Of a stretch of 64,000 nt of DNA, positions 1 through 8,460 are shown in pieces. Numbering within the stretch: the stretch's first letter is position 1; each line of letters begins with the position of its first letter. The stretch lies in contig NZ_JAKCLJ010000001.1 in the NCBI RefSeq assembly GCF_021412565.1, positions 1 through 64,000 of the forward strand, read 5' to 3'. A program made the position numbers and the translations under genes. Below the pieces are notes generated by a model. That model was not told where the DNA came from, did no database searches, and was given only the letters and a program-made list of their open reading frames with translations. Origin of the DNA: Shewanella sp. AS1. GTDB lineage: Bacteria > Pseudomonadota > Gammaproteobacteria > Enterobacterales > Shewanellaceae.

Positions 1-238
1 CAATGCGGCGGATTTTCTTCTCCAGCTCGCGGATCCGCTGTTGTTCGGGGGTGAGCGGTGCGCCTTTGGGGGATACGCCTTGCTGCTCCTGTCGAAGCTG
101 GTTTACCCATTTACGCATGGCTGAATTACTGACGCCCATCGCGCTTGCAGCCTCAGCTATGCTGTATCCCTGTTTCGTTACCAGCTGCGCAGCTTCTAAT
201 TTGAACTCTGCACTGAATGTCGGTCTTGTGTTCTTCAT
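1..238 (-). CDS. IS3-family transposase OrfA (partial, 3-prime end outside window)
   Basis: This minus-strand reading frame starts with ATG at 238 and runs open off the left edge; 79 codons are visible. The protein begins [20 protein letters not shown] and continues with a helix-turn-helix of the IS3 OrfA/InsE type ([20 protein letters not shown]). It ends in the charged [19 protein letters not shown] segment that leads into the OrfA leucine zipper. OrfA binds the IS ends and is normally joined to OrfB by programmed -1 frameshifting; the frameshift site is not in the window. The family is clear; whether the element is intact is unknown. Confidence 0.85.
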   Translation of the reverse strand, partial: MKNTRPTFSAEFKLEAAQLVTKQGYSIAEAASAMGVSNSAMRKWVNQLRQEQQGVSPKGAPLTPEQQRIRELEKKIRRI

Positions 239-299
239 TTCTACCACCTTTTTTCTGGAAGTGAGTCTATCACTTCGTCTATTCAGGTGGCCAAATTCA
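1..299 (-). mobile_element. IS3-family insertion sequence, one end (continues past left edge)
   Basis: The minus strand carries the start of an IS3-type OrfA transposase, beginning 61 bases inside the putative element end. The plus-strand text ends in a candidate terminal repeat with CA-type end at about 299, matching the TG...CA ends usual for IS3 elements. The other end, the second ORF (OrfB) and the target duplication lie outside the window, so the exact boundary is inferred. Confidence 0.7.
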
Positions 300-321
300 C
301 TATGCCACTACAATCAAGATT

Positions 322-513
322 ATGAATGAAGGCTTTATGGCGATCATGGAATCTAGTCAAAAAAGCTCTGGGAATGACATGAAAATGTATTTTTTTGGTG
401 TAGAGTCGGGCTTTGTATCCGGACGCCTTCATGAACTAGAGCGTTTGCATGGAAAGGATTCTGTGACAAAGCTTGTTTTTCAAAAGATTGGCGAGTCTTG
501 CATTAAAATATAG
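322..513 (+). CDS. hypothetical protein, probably 5-prime truncated by the IS
   Basis: This 63-residue ORF is not recognised. It starts 23 bases after the putative IS end, and its frame stays open upstream to the IS boundary (tat gcc act aca atc aag att before ATG). The visible protein may therefore be the C-terminal remainder of a longer gene. No ribosome binding site stands out before 322. The sequence is soluble with an amphipathic C-terminal half (GRLHELERLHGKDSVTKLVF). Its stop codon lies inside an inverted repeat (see 511-538). It may be a decayed gene. Confidence 0.35.
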   Translation: MNEGFMAIMESSQKSSGNDMKMYFFGVESGFVSGRLHELERLHGKDSVTKLVFQKIGESCIKI

Positions 514-592
514 ATTGTTAACATTACAAAGCAATCTACCGGACGTCCACTGCGTTACTTAAAATGTGCTCTAATAGCACACTTTAAGTAAC
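511..592. repeat. two adjacent inverted repeats (hairpins) after the truncated ORF
   Basis: TAGATTG (511-517) pairs with CAATCTA (532-538), and the arms starting gttacttaaa (553) and ending tttaagtaac (592) form a long near-perfect stem with a five-base loop. The palindrome GGACGTCC sits between them at 541-548. No T-run follows, so these are not typical intrinsic terminators. Their role is unknown. Confidence 0.5.
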
Positions 593-679
593 TCCGTTCC
601 CGCCCGTAATTGCGGCGTTATTCTTTTCCATCTGGAATGTGCAAAGTTGTCACATGAAATATGAGTACAGAAATCAGCT

Positions 680-982
680 ATGGAGCTATTTGATGTAGTT
701 ACCGCTATTGCAGCTCTACTTGGCTTAGCTGTGCTCGCTTCAGTATTTTATCATGCTAGGCATCTGATTCTGTTGGTAATCGGTATCGCACTTATTAATA
801 AATACACAATATACGCTTTTGTCATTGTTCTAATTTTAAGCACAGCAATGTGCCTATATGATCCTTTTAGTAAAGGCAGGAGGGTCAATATAAGGCTAGT
901 TGATGCGGTTTTAGAAGGTTTACAGGTTACTTTTGGGATCATTGTTGCTGCATGGTTTGTCGGAATGATCCTTTCTGGCTAG
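680..982 (+). CDS. small orphan membrane protein, unknown function
   Basis: This 100-residue protein is very hydrophobic. Helices at about residues 5-24, 28-55 and 80-98 look membrane spanning, with a short basic loop (SKGRRVN) near residues 64-70. I do not recognise a family. The start ATG at 680 lacks a strong ribosome binding site. The gene stands alone between hairpin DNA and a repeat region, next to an IS end, which suggests accessory DNA. Coding status rests on length, hydrophobic pattern and the lack of a better alternative on either strand. Confidence 0.5.
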   Translation: MELFDVVTAIAALLGLAVLASVFYHARHLILLVIGIALINKYTIYAFVIVLILSTAMCLYDPFSKGRRVNIRLVDAVLEGLQVTFGIIVAAWFVGMILSG

Positions 983-1147
983 AAAACTCCTATTTGTTAA
1001 GACAACATAACGAGGCACTGCAGGCAGATTTAAACCAGCCTGGCTCTTGCTCGTCGTTCCTAGCAGATTGTAGCCAGCCAACTTGCTCCTGCTGAGTGGA
1101 GTGTTAGCCCATAGAAATAGTAATCTGAAACTCACATATATAGAGCT

Positions 1148-1364
1148 AAAGTTCTAACACGTTTATGTCCAAAATTATTTTGCTTATGATTATCAGAGTC
1201 ATACTCGTAAGGCTTAATCGGAGTGATGGATAGCTGAGTGTAGTTGCGGCTGAGGCCTTCGATTTCAGGGATGAAATCGTGGAGCGCCCAGGAATGGGTT
1301 TACAGCGTGCCTCAGAAGTAACTACACGTAAGCTCACTAGAGGTAATGAGCTCACCATCAAATT
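1148..1364 (+). repeat. tandem repeat unit, copy 1 (~217 bp)
   Basis: The unit runs from aaagttc at 1148 to the next aaagttc at 1365. It contains a hairpin, GATTTCA-ggga-TGAAATC, at about 1261-1278. It ends with a segment containing gtaatgagctcaccatca. By eye it is almost identical to copy 2. Confidence 0.9.
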
Positions 1365-1582
1365 AAAGTTCAGAACTGCTTTTGTCCATAAATTATTTTG
1401 CTTCTGATTATCGGAGTCATACTCGTAAGGCTTAATCGGTGTGATGGATAGCTGGGTGTAGGTGCGGCTGAGGCCTTCGATTTCAGGGATGAAATCGTGG
1501 AGTGCCCAGGGATGGGTTTACAGCGTGCCTCAGAAGTAACTACACGTAAGCTCACCACAGGTAATGAGCTCACCATCAAGTT
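1365..1582 (+). repeat. tandem repeat unit, copy 2 (~218 bp)
   Basis: This is the direct head-to-tail copy of the preceding unit, with scattered single-base changes. The internal GATTTCA-ggga-TGAAATC hairpin is at 1479-1496. Confidence 0.9.
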
Positions 1583-1905
1583 AAAGTTCAAAACTGCTTT
1601 TGTCCATAAATGATTCTGTGTTGATTATCGGAGTCATACTTGTAAGGCTTAATCGGAGTGAGGGGAACTGAGCGTAGGTGCGGCTGAGGCCTTGGATTTC
1701 AGGGCCAAAAATATTCCCGATATTTTTTGGCATTCCCTACATCCATGTAGGTCAGATGAAACCGTAGAGCGGCCAGGGAAGTACTTGAACAACATCCCTG
1801 TTTAAAAGCCAGTTCGGCATCCTTGCCTCTCGTTCGTAAGCTAGAAGCTGCGCTTCACTCACCGTGCCTCAGCAGTACCTGCGCGAAAGGCCTGCGGCAG
1901 GTAAT
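1583..1905 (+). repeat. tandem repeat unit, copy 3, diverged with two insertions
   Basis: The unit starts like copies 1 and 2 but differs within the loop of the central hairpin. There it carries about 50 extra bases holding two further palindromes: CCAAAAATAT...ATATTTTTTGG at 1705-1730 and CCTACATCCATGTAGG at 1736-1751. A second extra segment lies between about 1775 and 1860. Homology with the other copies resumes at the ccgtgcctcagcagtacc part. Either this is the ancestral form and copies 1-2 lost these parts, or it gained them. Confidence 0.7.
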
Positions 1906-1943
1906 TCATACACAGTGGCGTTTGGGTATTAAGAGCTTGCGAG

Positions 1944-1998
1944 AATCTAGAATCTAGAATCTAGATTCTCGAAGTCCGAAGTCCGAAGCTCGAAGCCC
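1944..1998 (+). repeat. heptamer arrays AATCTAG x3 and GAAGTCC-type x4
   Basis: Three AATCTAG heptamers run into the perfect palindrome AGAATCTAGATTCT (1956-1969). Four heptamers follow directly: gaagtcc, gaagtcc, gaagctc, gaagccc (1971-1998). The array ends four bases before the stop codon of the minus-strand DUF481 gene. Confidence 0.85.
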
Positions 1999-2002
1999 AA
2001 GT

Positions 2003-2746
2003 TTACTGAAAGGTATAGAGCAGGTTAAAGGTCGAGACGGTATCGGTATTCTTGCTGCCTTCGGGTACTACATCTGTGTATTTAACGTTGACGCCAATTT
2101 TAAACGCCCAGTCCTGGAACAGGGTGTTCTTGTATCCCATGTCTAAGGTAAAGGTGTTGGTTACCTGGCCTATCTCTGAGGTGAGGTCGGCGTTGAAGCT
2201 GGTGTACTCGTGGATCTTCTGCTCAAATCTTGCCGCAGTACGTAAGATGACTTCGCGATCGGCTTCTGGAAAGGGCTCGGTATCACTGGCATGGGGCAGG
2301 TTGTAACGATAACCCGGACCGACTTCTAAACTGAGTTTGGTTCTGTCGTTGCTGATGGCGTCGAAACCATAACCTGTTGATACCGTGATGATTTCTGTAT
2401 AGCTACCGAATCTGTCTTTGGTGTATTCGCCCCGGCCGAAGATATAGCCACTGTAGACTTTGTAGCTGGATTGCAGCTGTGCATCATACTTTTCCGAGGT
2501 GGTTTTTTCTGAATCGGCGGCGTAATAACCTTTAAATACCCCTTCCTGCCTAAAGATCTTGGTATCGTATACCAGCTTGGTGCGGCCGTTGAAGCTACTG
2601 GACTCAGTGTTACCTGTATTGATCTGTAGACCTGTTTCAATTTCGGCGGAGAAATCGCTGGGGGGTTCCTGGTAGTCGGGCGGCACCAGGGCCCAGGCAT
2701 TCAAGCTTAAAGCGGATGTGAGGATTAAAAGGATACGTCTTAACAT
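2003..2746 (-). CDS. DUF481 family (YdiY-like) outer-membrane protein
   Basis: The 247-residue protein has a signal peptide (MLRRILLILTSALSLNAWA) followed by a DUF481 beta-barrel-type sequence rich in alternating aromatic strands. It ends in phenylalanine-glutamine (LLYTFQ), as expected for an outer-membrane barrel. The family, often called salt-induced outer-membrane protein or YdiY, has no firm biochemical role. The gene is monocistronic and faces away from the rpsF operon. A heptamer repeat array lies right behind its stop. Family call is strong; function is unknown. Confidence 0.85.
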   Translation of the reverse strand: MLRRILLILTSALSLNAWALVPPDYQEPPSDFSAEIETGLQINTGNTESSSFNGRTKLVYDTKIFRQEGVFKGYYAADSEKTTSEKYDAQLQSSYKVYSGYIFGRGEYTKDRFGSYTEIITVSTGYGFDAISNDRTKLSLEVGPGYRYNLPHASDTEPFPEADREVILRTAARFEQKIHEYTSFNADLTSEIGQVTNTFTLDMGYKNTLFQDWAFKIGVNVKYTDVVPEGSKNTDTVSTFNLLYTFQ

Positions 2747-2876
2747 TTATTCTTATTCTTGAGTTTTTCTTCTTGAAAGAACTGAGTGAATGACACTTTT
2801 AACAGCGGCTTATCATACCGTTTCACATCCCATTGGGCAAAGCCGAATGGGTCATGCCGTTCACAAAAGATATGGC

Positions 2877-2905
2877 TTGAATTTTGGCCGCTTCCCGTGT
2901 AATAT
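2877..2905 (+). promoter_or_regulatory. sigma-70 promoter of the rpsF operon
   Basis: TTGAAT (2877-2882) and TAATAT (2900-2905) are separated by 17 bases. A GC-rich discriminator (tccgcgg) follows, as in stringently controlled ribosomal promoters. Transcription would begin near 2912. Confidence 0.75.
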
Positions 2906-2937
2906 TCCGCGGCTTAATTCAGTCACTTTAATTAGTT

Positions 2938-2991
2938 CCTTGCCTCCATTTGGTCTGACTGAGCCAACAACGAGGCTAGATAACCGTAAGG
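2938..2991 (+). promoter_or_regulatory. candidate S6:S18 leader motif in the rpsF mRNA
   Basis: CCTT (2938-2941) pairs with AAGG (2988-2991), and GCCTC (2942-2946) with GAGGC (2972-2976). On the 3-prime side this leaves an 11-base bulge containing CCG (2984-2986). An apical TTGG/CCAA helix caps the structure. This is the known arrangement for the S6:S18 autoregulatory motif: a hairpin with a bulged CCG just before the rpsF ribosome binding site. The AAGG pairing strand overlaps the Shine-Dalgarno, which would let the S6:S18 complex block translation. Confidence 0.6.
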
Positions 2992-2999
2992 AGCAAAAA

Positions 3000-3413
3000 A
3001 TGCGTCATTATGAAATCGTATTTTTAGTTCACCCTGATCAGAGTGAACAAGTGCCAGGTATGATCGAACGTTACACGGGTATCCTTACCCAAGCTGGCGG
3101 TCAAATCCACCGTTTAGAAGACTGGGGCCGTCGTCAACTGGCTTACCCAATCATTGAATTGCATAAAGCTCACTATGTTCTGATGAACGTAGAAGCCACT
3201 GCAGAATCGGTTGAAGAGCTAGAAACAGCTTTCCGTTTCAACGACGCTGTTCTTCGTAGCATGGTTATGCGCACTAAAGGTGCCATCACTGAAGCTTCTC
3301 CAATGGCTAAAGCAAAAGACGAGCGTGATTCACGTCGTTCTAACGAAGGTGAGCGTCAAGCTGCCGACGTTGAAGCTGAAGCAGAAGAAGCTACTGAAAA
3401 CACAGCAGAGTAA
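3000..3413 (+). CDS. rpsF: 30S ribosomal protein S6
   Basis: The 137-residue product starts [18 protein letters not shown], the conserved S6 beginning, behind the ribosome binding site taaggag. The frame is open further upstream to 2790, but the family start, the leader motif and the promoter all place the true start at 3000. The ferredoxin-like fold covers the first ~100 residues. After it comes an acidic tail ([12 protein letters not shown]), in keeping with the polyglutamylated C-terminus of enteric S6. S6 pairs with S18 in the 30S platform. First gene of rpsF-priB-rpsR-rplI. Confidence 0.97.
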   Translation: MRHYEIVFLVHPDQSEQVPGMIERYTGILTQAGGQIHRLEDWGRRQLAYPIIELHKAHYVLMNVEATAESVEELETAFRFNDAVLRSMVMRTKGAITEASPMAKAKDERDSRRSNEGERQAADVEAEAEEATENTAE

Positions 3414-3421
3414 GTTTTTCT

Positions 3422-3966
<545 letters not shown>

Positions 3967-3993
3967 TACCGCACTAATTTAGAGGAATATATA

Positions 3994-4446
3994 ATGAACG
4001 TTATTTTACTAGATAAGATCGCAAACCTTGGCAACTTGGGTGACCAAGTTTCTGTAAAAGCGGGTTACGCACGTAACTTCCTTTTACCACAAGGCAAAGC
4101 TGTTGTTGCTAACGCTGCTAACATCGAAGTATTCGAAGCACGTCGCGCCGAATTAGAAGCTAAGTTAGCTGCTGATTTAGCCGCTGCTAACGAGCGCGCT
4201 GAAAAGTTAAGCGCACTGGGTACTGTTGTTATCGCTTCTAAAGCAGGCGACGAAGGCAAGCTGTTCGGTTCAATTGGTAACCGTGACATTGCTGATGCAG
4301 TAACTGCAGCAGGTGTTGAACTGGCGAAGAGCGAAGTTCGTTTACCACTAGGCGCTATCCGCGTTGCTGGTGAGTACGAAATCGATGTTCAAGTTCACAC
4401 TGAAGTTAAAGCGGTTGTTAAGCTATCTGTTGTTGCAGAAGCTTAA
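3994..4446 (+). CDS. rplI: 50S ribosomal protein L9
   Basis: The 150-residue product starts [22 protein letters not shown]. It has the N-terminal RNA-binding lobe ([15 protein letters not shown], residues 22-36), the long alanine-rich connecting helix (about residues 45-75) and the C-terminal lobe. L9 binds 23S rRNA near the L1 stalk and influences frame maintenance. Ribosome binding site is agaggaa. It is the last gene of the operon, directly before an intrinsic terminator. Confidence 0.98.
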   Translation: MNVILLDKIANLGNLGDQVSVKAGYARNFLLPQGKAVVANAANIEVFEARRAELEAKLAADLAAANERAEKLSALGTVVIASKAGDEGKLFGSIGNRDIADAVTAAGVELAKSEVRLPLGAIRVAGEYEIDVQVHTEVKAVVKLSVVAEA

Positions 4447-4470
4447 TTTCTTAGCTTAAAAGCTTTAAAG

Positions 4471-4507
4471 AAAACACCGCACTAAGCAATTAGGGCGGTG
4501 TTTTTTT
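4471..4507 (+). terminator. intrinsic terminator of the rpsF-rplI operon
   Basis: The stem AAAACACCGC / GCGGTGTTTT is followed by a run of seven T residues, 25 bases after the rplI stop. Confidence 0.92.
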
Positions 4508-4521
4508 ATGGCTGAAATCAT

Positions 4522-4553
<32 letters not shown>

Positions 4554-4570
4554 TGTAGAGTTAATAGGGA

Positions 4571-4606
4571 ATAAAAAAACGGCAGCGCAATCAATTGTGC
4601 TGCCGT
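4571..4606 (-). terminator. intrinsic terminator of the S46 peptidase gene
   Basis: Read on the minus strand, the stem AACGGCAGC...GCTGCCGTT is followed by seven T residues. It lies 23 bases behind the peptidase stop codon. Confidence 0.9.
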
Positions 4607-4628
4607 TAAGCTAATTAAAAGTGGTGAG

Positions 4629-6833
4629 TTAGTTGGTCACTAGCTCCAGCTCTTTTATTAAGTTATCCGCATGATCAACTTCATCCATCATCCAGAGGAT
4701 GTAGCGGATATCCACATGCACGGCGCGGGTGATGGTAGGGTTGAAGAACCAATCTTTAGTGATAGCTTCGTAAGTCGAATCGAAGTTAAGACCCACTAGT
4801 TCGCCTTTACCGTTGAACACAGGTGAACCTGAGTTACCGCCTGTGGTATCGACGCTAGAGAGGAAGTTCACCGGCACCGAGCCAAACTGCTCAGGTTTGT
4901 CCAAGCAAGAGAACAGACGACATAGCCAGGAGGCGGGATCGCGATAAACAGATTCGACAACATGAGTGCCATAACGCTTAGCCTCGATGGCATCGAGCAC
5001 TTTTTGCGGCGCATTAAAAGGTTCTATGCCAGTATGCTTGGCCACTATGCCCTCTAAGCGGGTAAAAGGCTGCTTATAAAGGGCATCGGCAGACTGATAG
5101 CCATCGACCATACCGTAGCTGATCCGCAGCGTGCCGTTGGCATCCGGGTACACTGGCCAATCGTTAGCCTTATAGTAAGCGATGATCGCCTGCATATAAT
5201 CGGGACGCGCCTTGGATAACTTACCCGCTAAGATTTTCTGTGCTTTCTCGTTCGCCATGTTGGTGTCATACAGAGCAACTGCCAGACGGATAAAAGGATC
5301 CTTACTGGTTTCAAATGCAGTGACATCGGCATCCATCCAGGCAATCCGCTTGGCTTGGTCTGTCAGGCCTGTGAGCGAGTAGAAACCCTCTATTTTGTCC
5401 CTCAGAGACACTTTTTCGTCGCCGCTTTGTAACTGTTGATCGAACAGGGCTACTCGTTGATCTTGAGCCTGATAAGCCTCGAGATCTTGCATCCAGAGGG
5501 TTTTATCCACGGCAACGTTAAAGCTGGAATCGATACGCTTAAGGCGCGCCATAAACATCTTCATGTCGCGCTCTTGATAGCCTTCTTCACGCTCGCTATC
5601 TGGCTTGGTCTTCTCTTTGGCGAGTCGATAGAGCTGATTGGCCGTCGATAGCAGGGTGCTGGATTGGGCATTGTCGAAGTAATAACTGCTTTGCAGGTCT
5701 TCTTGCTGCTCAAGTAGCAAGGCTTCGAGTTGCTCAAATTGCTGCTGATACCCCTGATATTGGCTGTCTTTGGCTAACCAGTTGTTGAAATCATTTTCAC
5801 GGCTCTGCTTGATACCGACAATATCTGTGGCCTTAAAGCCATCGAGCAGGCCATTGAGCTTTTTCATCCGGTTGGCCATGGAAGCCAAGGTGCCAGCATA
5901 TTTAATGGCGGTATCTTCATCATTCTTACCCATGGCTTCTATGGTGTCGATACGCAGTTGATAGCGTTTCGCCTGAGTCGGATAGAGCCAGTCGCTGGCA
6001 AACTTAAGCTCGCTGGTCAAACGATAACGGCTAGTAGAACCGGGATAACCGGCAACAAAGACACCGTCACCGGCTTTCACGCCATCGGCATTAATCTTCA
6101 GGTAGCTCTTAGGCTTAAAAGGAACGTTATCGGCAGAATAGGCCGCAGGCTTACCATCTTTACCAACGTAAGCACGCAGGAAGGTGAAATCGCCTGAATG
6201 ACGCGGGTATTCGTAGTTGTCGATATCACCACCGAAGGCGCCAACGCTTTTGGGTGGTGCATAGACTAGACGTACATCACGGATGATCAGCTGTTTAATC
6301 AGGTAATATTCGAGGCCGTTGTGGAAACTGCGCACAGAGCAGCGATAGTTATCATCGCTTTCACACTCTTTGATCAGCGCCTTGCGGTTCGCCTGAATGG
6401 CTTCATAACGAGCCAGGGGATCATCGCTCAGGCCGCTTCTCACTTTATTGCTGACATCGGTCACGGCTTCGGTAATATAGAGGCGCTCGTTAGGACCGGC
6501 AGAGGGCTCATCACTGAGTTGCTTAGCGAGGAAACCATCGGCAATATAGTTATGTTCTTGCTTGCTGTTATATTGGATCGCTCGGTAAGCACAGTGATGA
6601 TTCGTGACAACTAACCCTTGGGGCGATACGAAACTGGCGGTACAATAGCCCAGGCCGACAACGGCATTCATAGGGTATTGGGTTAGATCGGCAAGTTGTT
6701 TTGCAGGAATTTGAATACCGCGTTCGCTGAGCTTGTCGGCGATCGACGGCATCTGATATGGTTGCCATTGCCCTTCATCGGCAACGGCAACGCCCGATGA
6801 CAGCATTAAGGCTGCGACCAATGCTTTGCGCAT
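4629..6833 (-). CDS. S46 family dipeptidyl peptidase, DPP11-like
   Basis: The 734-residue protein has a signal peptide (MRKALVAALMLSSGVAVA) and both chymotrypsin-like halves of family S46. TNHHC (residues 77-81) carries the catalytic histidine, FGGDIDNYEYPRH the aspartate, and GGNSGSP the serine (Ser668). S46 enzymes remove dipeptides from the N-terminus of oligopeptides in the periplasm. Eighteen residues after the serine, where DPP7 has glycine and Porphyromonas DPP11 has Arg673, this protein has serine (Ser686, GLNFDST). Published work on DPP7/DPP11 discrimination assigns Arg or Ser at this point to Asp/Glu-specific DPP11. Specificity for acidic residues is therefore inferred. Single gene with its own terminator. 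Confidence 0.93.
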   Translation of the reverse strand: MRKALVAALMLSSGVAVADEGQWQPYQMPSIADKLSERGIQIPAKQLADLTQYPMNAVVGLGYCTASFVSPQGLVVTNHHCAYRAIQYNSKQEHNYIADGFLAKQLSDEPSAGPNERLYITEAVTDVSNKVRSGLSDDPLARYEAIQANRKALIKECESDDNYRCSVRSFHNGLEYYLIKQLIIRDVRLVYAPPKSVGAFGGDIDNYEYPRHSGDFTFLRAYVGKDGKPAAYSADNVPFKPKSYLKINADGVKAGDGVFVAGYPGSTSRYRLTSELKFASDWLYPTQAKRYQLRIDTIEAMGKNDEDTAIKYAGTLASMANRMKKLNGLLDGFKATDIVGIKQSRENDFNNWLAKDSQYQGYQQQFEQLEALLLEQQEDLQSSYYFDNAQSSTLLSTANQLYRLAKEKTKPDSEREEGYQERDMKMFMARLKRIDSSFNVAVDKTLWMQDLEAYQAQDQRVALFDQQLQSGDEKVSLRDKIEGFYSLTGLTDQAKRIAWMDADVTAFETSKDPFIRLAVALYDTNMANEKAQKILAGKLSKARPDYMQAIIAYYKANDWPVYPDANGTLRISYGMVDGYQSADALYKQPFTRLEGIVAKHTGIEPFNAPQKVLDAIEAKRYGTHVVESVYRDPASWLCRLFSCLDKPEQFGSVPVNFLSSVDTTGGNSGSPVFNGKGELVGLNFDSTYEAITKDWFFNPTITRAVHVDIRYILWMMDEVDHADNLIKELELVTN

Positions 6834-6954
6834 GTTTCTTCCTTAATTATTATTGATTATTTATGGGCTCCCAATCTCGGGAACCCTGTTTGAGCTCTGC
6901 TTGCGACGGGGTTTATATCATATTTTGCCCAATTGATGGAAATTTGGAGATTTA

Positions 6955-8361
6955 ATGGCACAGAAAGGTGGTTTTCAGACCAAGAATAAGCCGAGAGATA
7001 CACAGCTCGATTCATTGAAAATGCCGCCTCATTCTATCGAGGCTGAGCAGTCTGTGCTCGGCGGCCTGATGCTGGACTCCAATGCCTGGGACAGAGTTGC
7101 CGAGGCCGTGGTGAAGGAGGACTTTTACTCCCGTTCCCATAAGATGATCTTTACCGCCATGGAAGCCCTAGTGGCAGCCGGTCAACCTATCGACTTAGTC
7201 ACAGTCTCTGAGCAACTTGAGCTGGAAGACTGTCTTGAAGATGCTGGCGGTTTTGCCTATTTAGGCGAGATTGCCAAAAACACCCCTAGCGCCGGTAACA
7301 TTCTCTCCTATGCCGCGATTGTGCGCGAACGCGCTGTGGTGCGCGAGATGATCAAGGTCGCCAACGAAATCGCCGATGCGGGTTTTAACCCCGAAGGGCG
7401 TAACTCGGGTGAGCTGCTCGACCTGGCCGAGAGCAAAGTGTTTAAAATTGCCGAGCAGCGCGCCAATGCTAACGAAGGCCCTGAAGGCATAAAAACGATC
7501 CTGGAAAAAACCGTCGATAAGATCGAGCAGCTGTATAACAACCCCCACAACGGCGTGACAGGTGTGTCCAGTGGCTTTAGCGATCTCGATAAGATGACGG
7601 CCGGTTTCCAGTCCGGCGACCTGATTATTGTCGCGGCGCGTCCCTCTATGGGTAAGACCACCTTCGCCATGAACCTGTGTGAACAGGCGGCGCTCAATGA
7701 AGATAAGCCTGTGCTCATCTTCAGTTTGGAGATGCCTTCAGAGCAGATCATGATGCGTATGCTGGCCTCCCTTGGCCGGGTGGACCAGACCAAAATCCGT
7801 ACTGGTCAGCTGGATGATGATGATTGGGCGCGGGTCAGTTCGACCATGGGGATCATGCTCGAGCAGGGTAAGATGTATATCGACGATGGCTCGGGCCTGA
7901 CACCGACCGAGGTACGCAGCCGCGCTCGGCGTATCGCCCGTGAACACGGCGGCCTGTCGATGATCATGATCGATTACCTGCAGCTGATGCAGGTGCCGGC
8001 GCTGGCGGACAACCGTACCTTAGAGATCGCCGAGATCTCCCGCTCATTGAAGGCCTTAGCCAAAGAGCTGGAGATCCCGGTGATCGCCCTGTCACAGCTT
8101 AACCGCTCGCTGGAGCAACGTGCCGACAAGCGTCCGGTAAACTCAGACCTGCGTGAATCTGGCTCTATCGAGCAGGATGCGGACTTAATCATGTTTATCT
8201 ATCGTGATGAGGTGTATCACGACGATTCCGAATACAAAGGCACCGCCGAGATCATTATCGGTAAGCAGCGTAACGGCCCTATTGGCCGGGTGCGTTTAGT
8301 GTTCCAGGGGCAATATTCCCGCTTCGATAACTATGCTGGCGCCCAGTTTGAAGAGGAGTAG
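6955..8361 (+). CDS. dnaB: replicative DNA helicase DnaB
   Basis: The 468-residue protein has the N-terminal primase-interacting domain (residues about 25-130), a linker and a RecA-like C-terminal ATPase. Walker A is RPSMGKTT near residues 229-236, and the Walker B region is MIMIDYLQLM. There is no intein. It forms the hexamer that unwinds DNA at the replication fork. A ribosome binding site (tggagat) precedes the ATG. dnaB followed by alr is the usual gammaproteobacterial order. Confidence 0.98.
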   Translation: MAQKGGFQTKNKPRDTQLDSLKMPPHSIEAEQSVLGGLMLDSNAWDRVAEAVVKEDFYSRSHKMIFTAMEALVAAGQPIDLVTVSEQLELEDCLEDAGGFAYLGEIAKNTPSAGNILSYAAIVRERAVVREMIKVANEIADAGFNPEGRNSGELLDLAESKVFKIAEQRANANEGPEGIKTILEKTVDKIEQLYNNPHNGVTGVSSGFSDLDKMTAGFQSGDLIIVAARPSMGKTTFAMNLCEQAALNEDKPVLIFSLEMPSEQIMMRMLASLGRVDQTKIRTGQLDDDDWARVSSTMGIMLEQGKMYIDDGSGLTPTEVRSRARRIAREHGGLSMIMIDYLQLMQVPALADNRTLEIAEISRSLKALAKELEIPVIALSQLNRSLEQRADKRPVNSDLRESGSIEQDADLIMFIYRDEVYHDDSEYKGTAEIIIGKQRNGPIGRVRLVFQGQYSRFDNYAGAQFEEE

Positions 8362-8460
8362 GAGTTAAAGGGATTCATGCTAGAGTCCATTTTTCCTTCT
8401 ACGCTTTCTAGTTGATGGCGCCTGTTTGGCCGTTCCGTTTTTAAAAATTAAGGTTATTGT

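Larger units (their letters stand above)
983..2002. other. 1-kb region without genes, filled by repeats
   Basis: No convincing gene is present. The stretch holds three tandem copies of a ~217-bp repeat (1148 to about 1905), hairpin-rich insertions in the third copy, and heptamer arrays at 1944-1998. Short reading frames on the minus strand within the repeats mirror each other only because the DNA is repeated. Confidence 0.7.

Noticed and set aside
511..1110. Possible integron attC sites (ends resembling gcgttat and gtgttagcc, with hairpins)
   Set aside because: Neither site shows the paired RYYYAAC and GTTRRRY ends with matching inner boxes, and no integrase or cassette array is visible.
1146..1591. 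Two similar minus-strand reading frames of 71 and 73 codons
   Set aside because: They lie in tandem repeat copies and resemble each other only because the DNA is duplicated. There is no ribosome binding site, and the repeat differences do not favour silent changes.
2790..2999. Upstream extension of the rpsF reading frame
   Set aside because: It covers the promoter and leader structure, and the encoded residues do not belong to S6, which starts at 3000.
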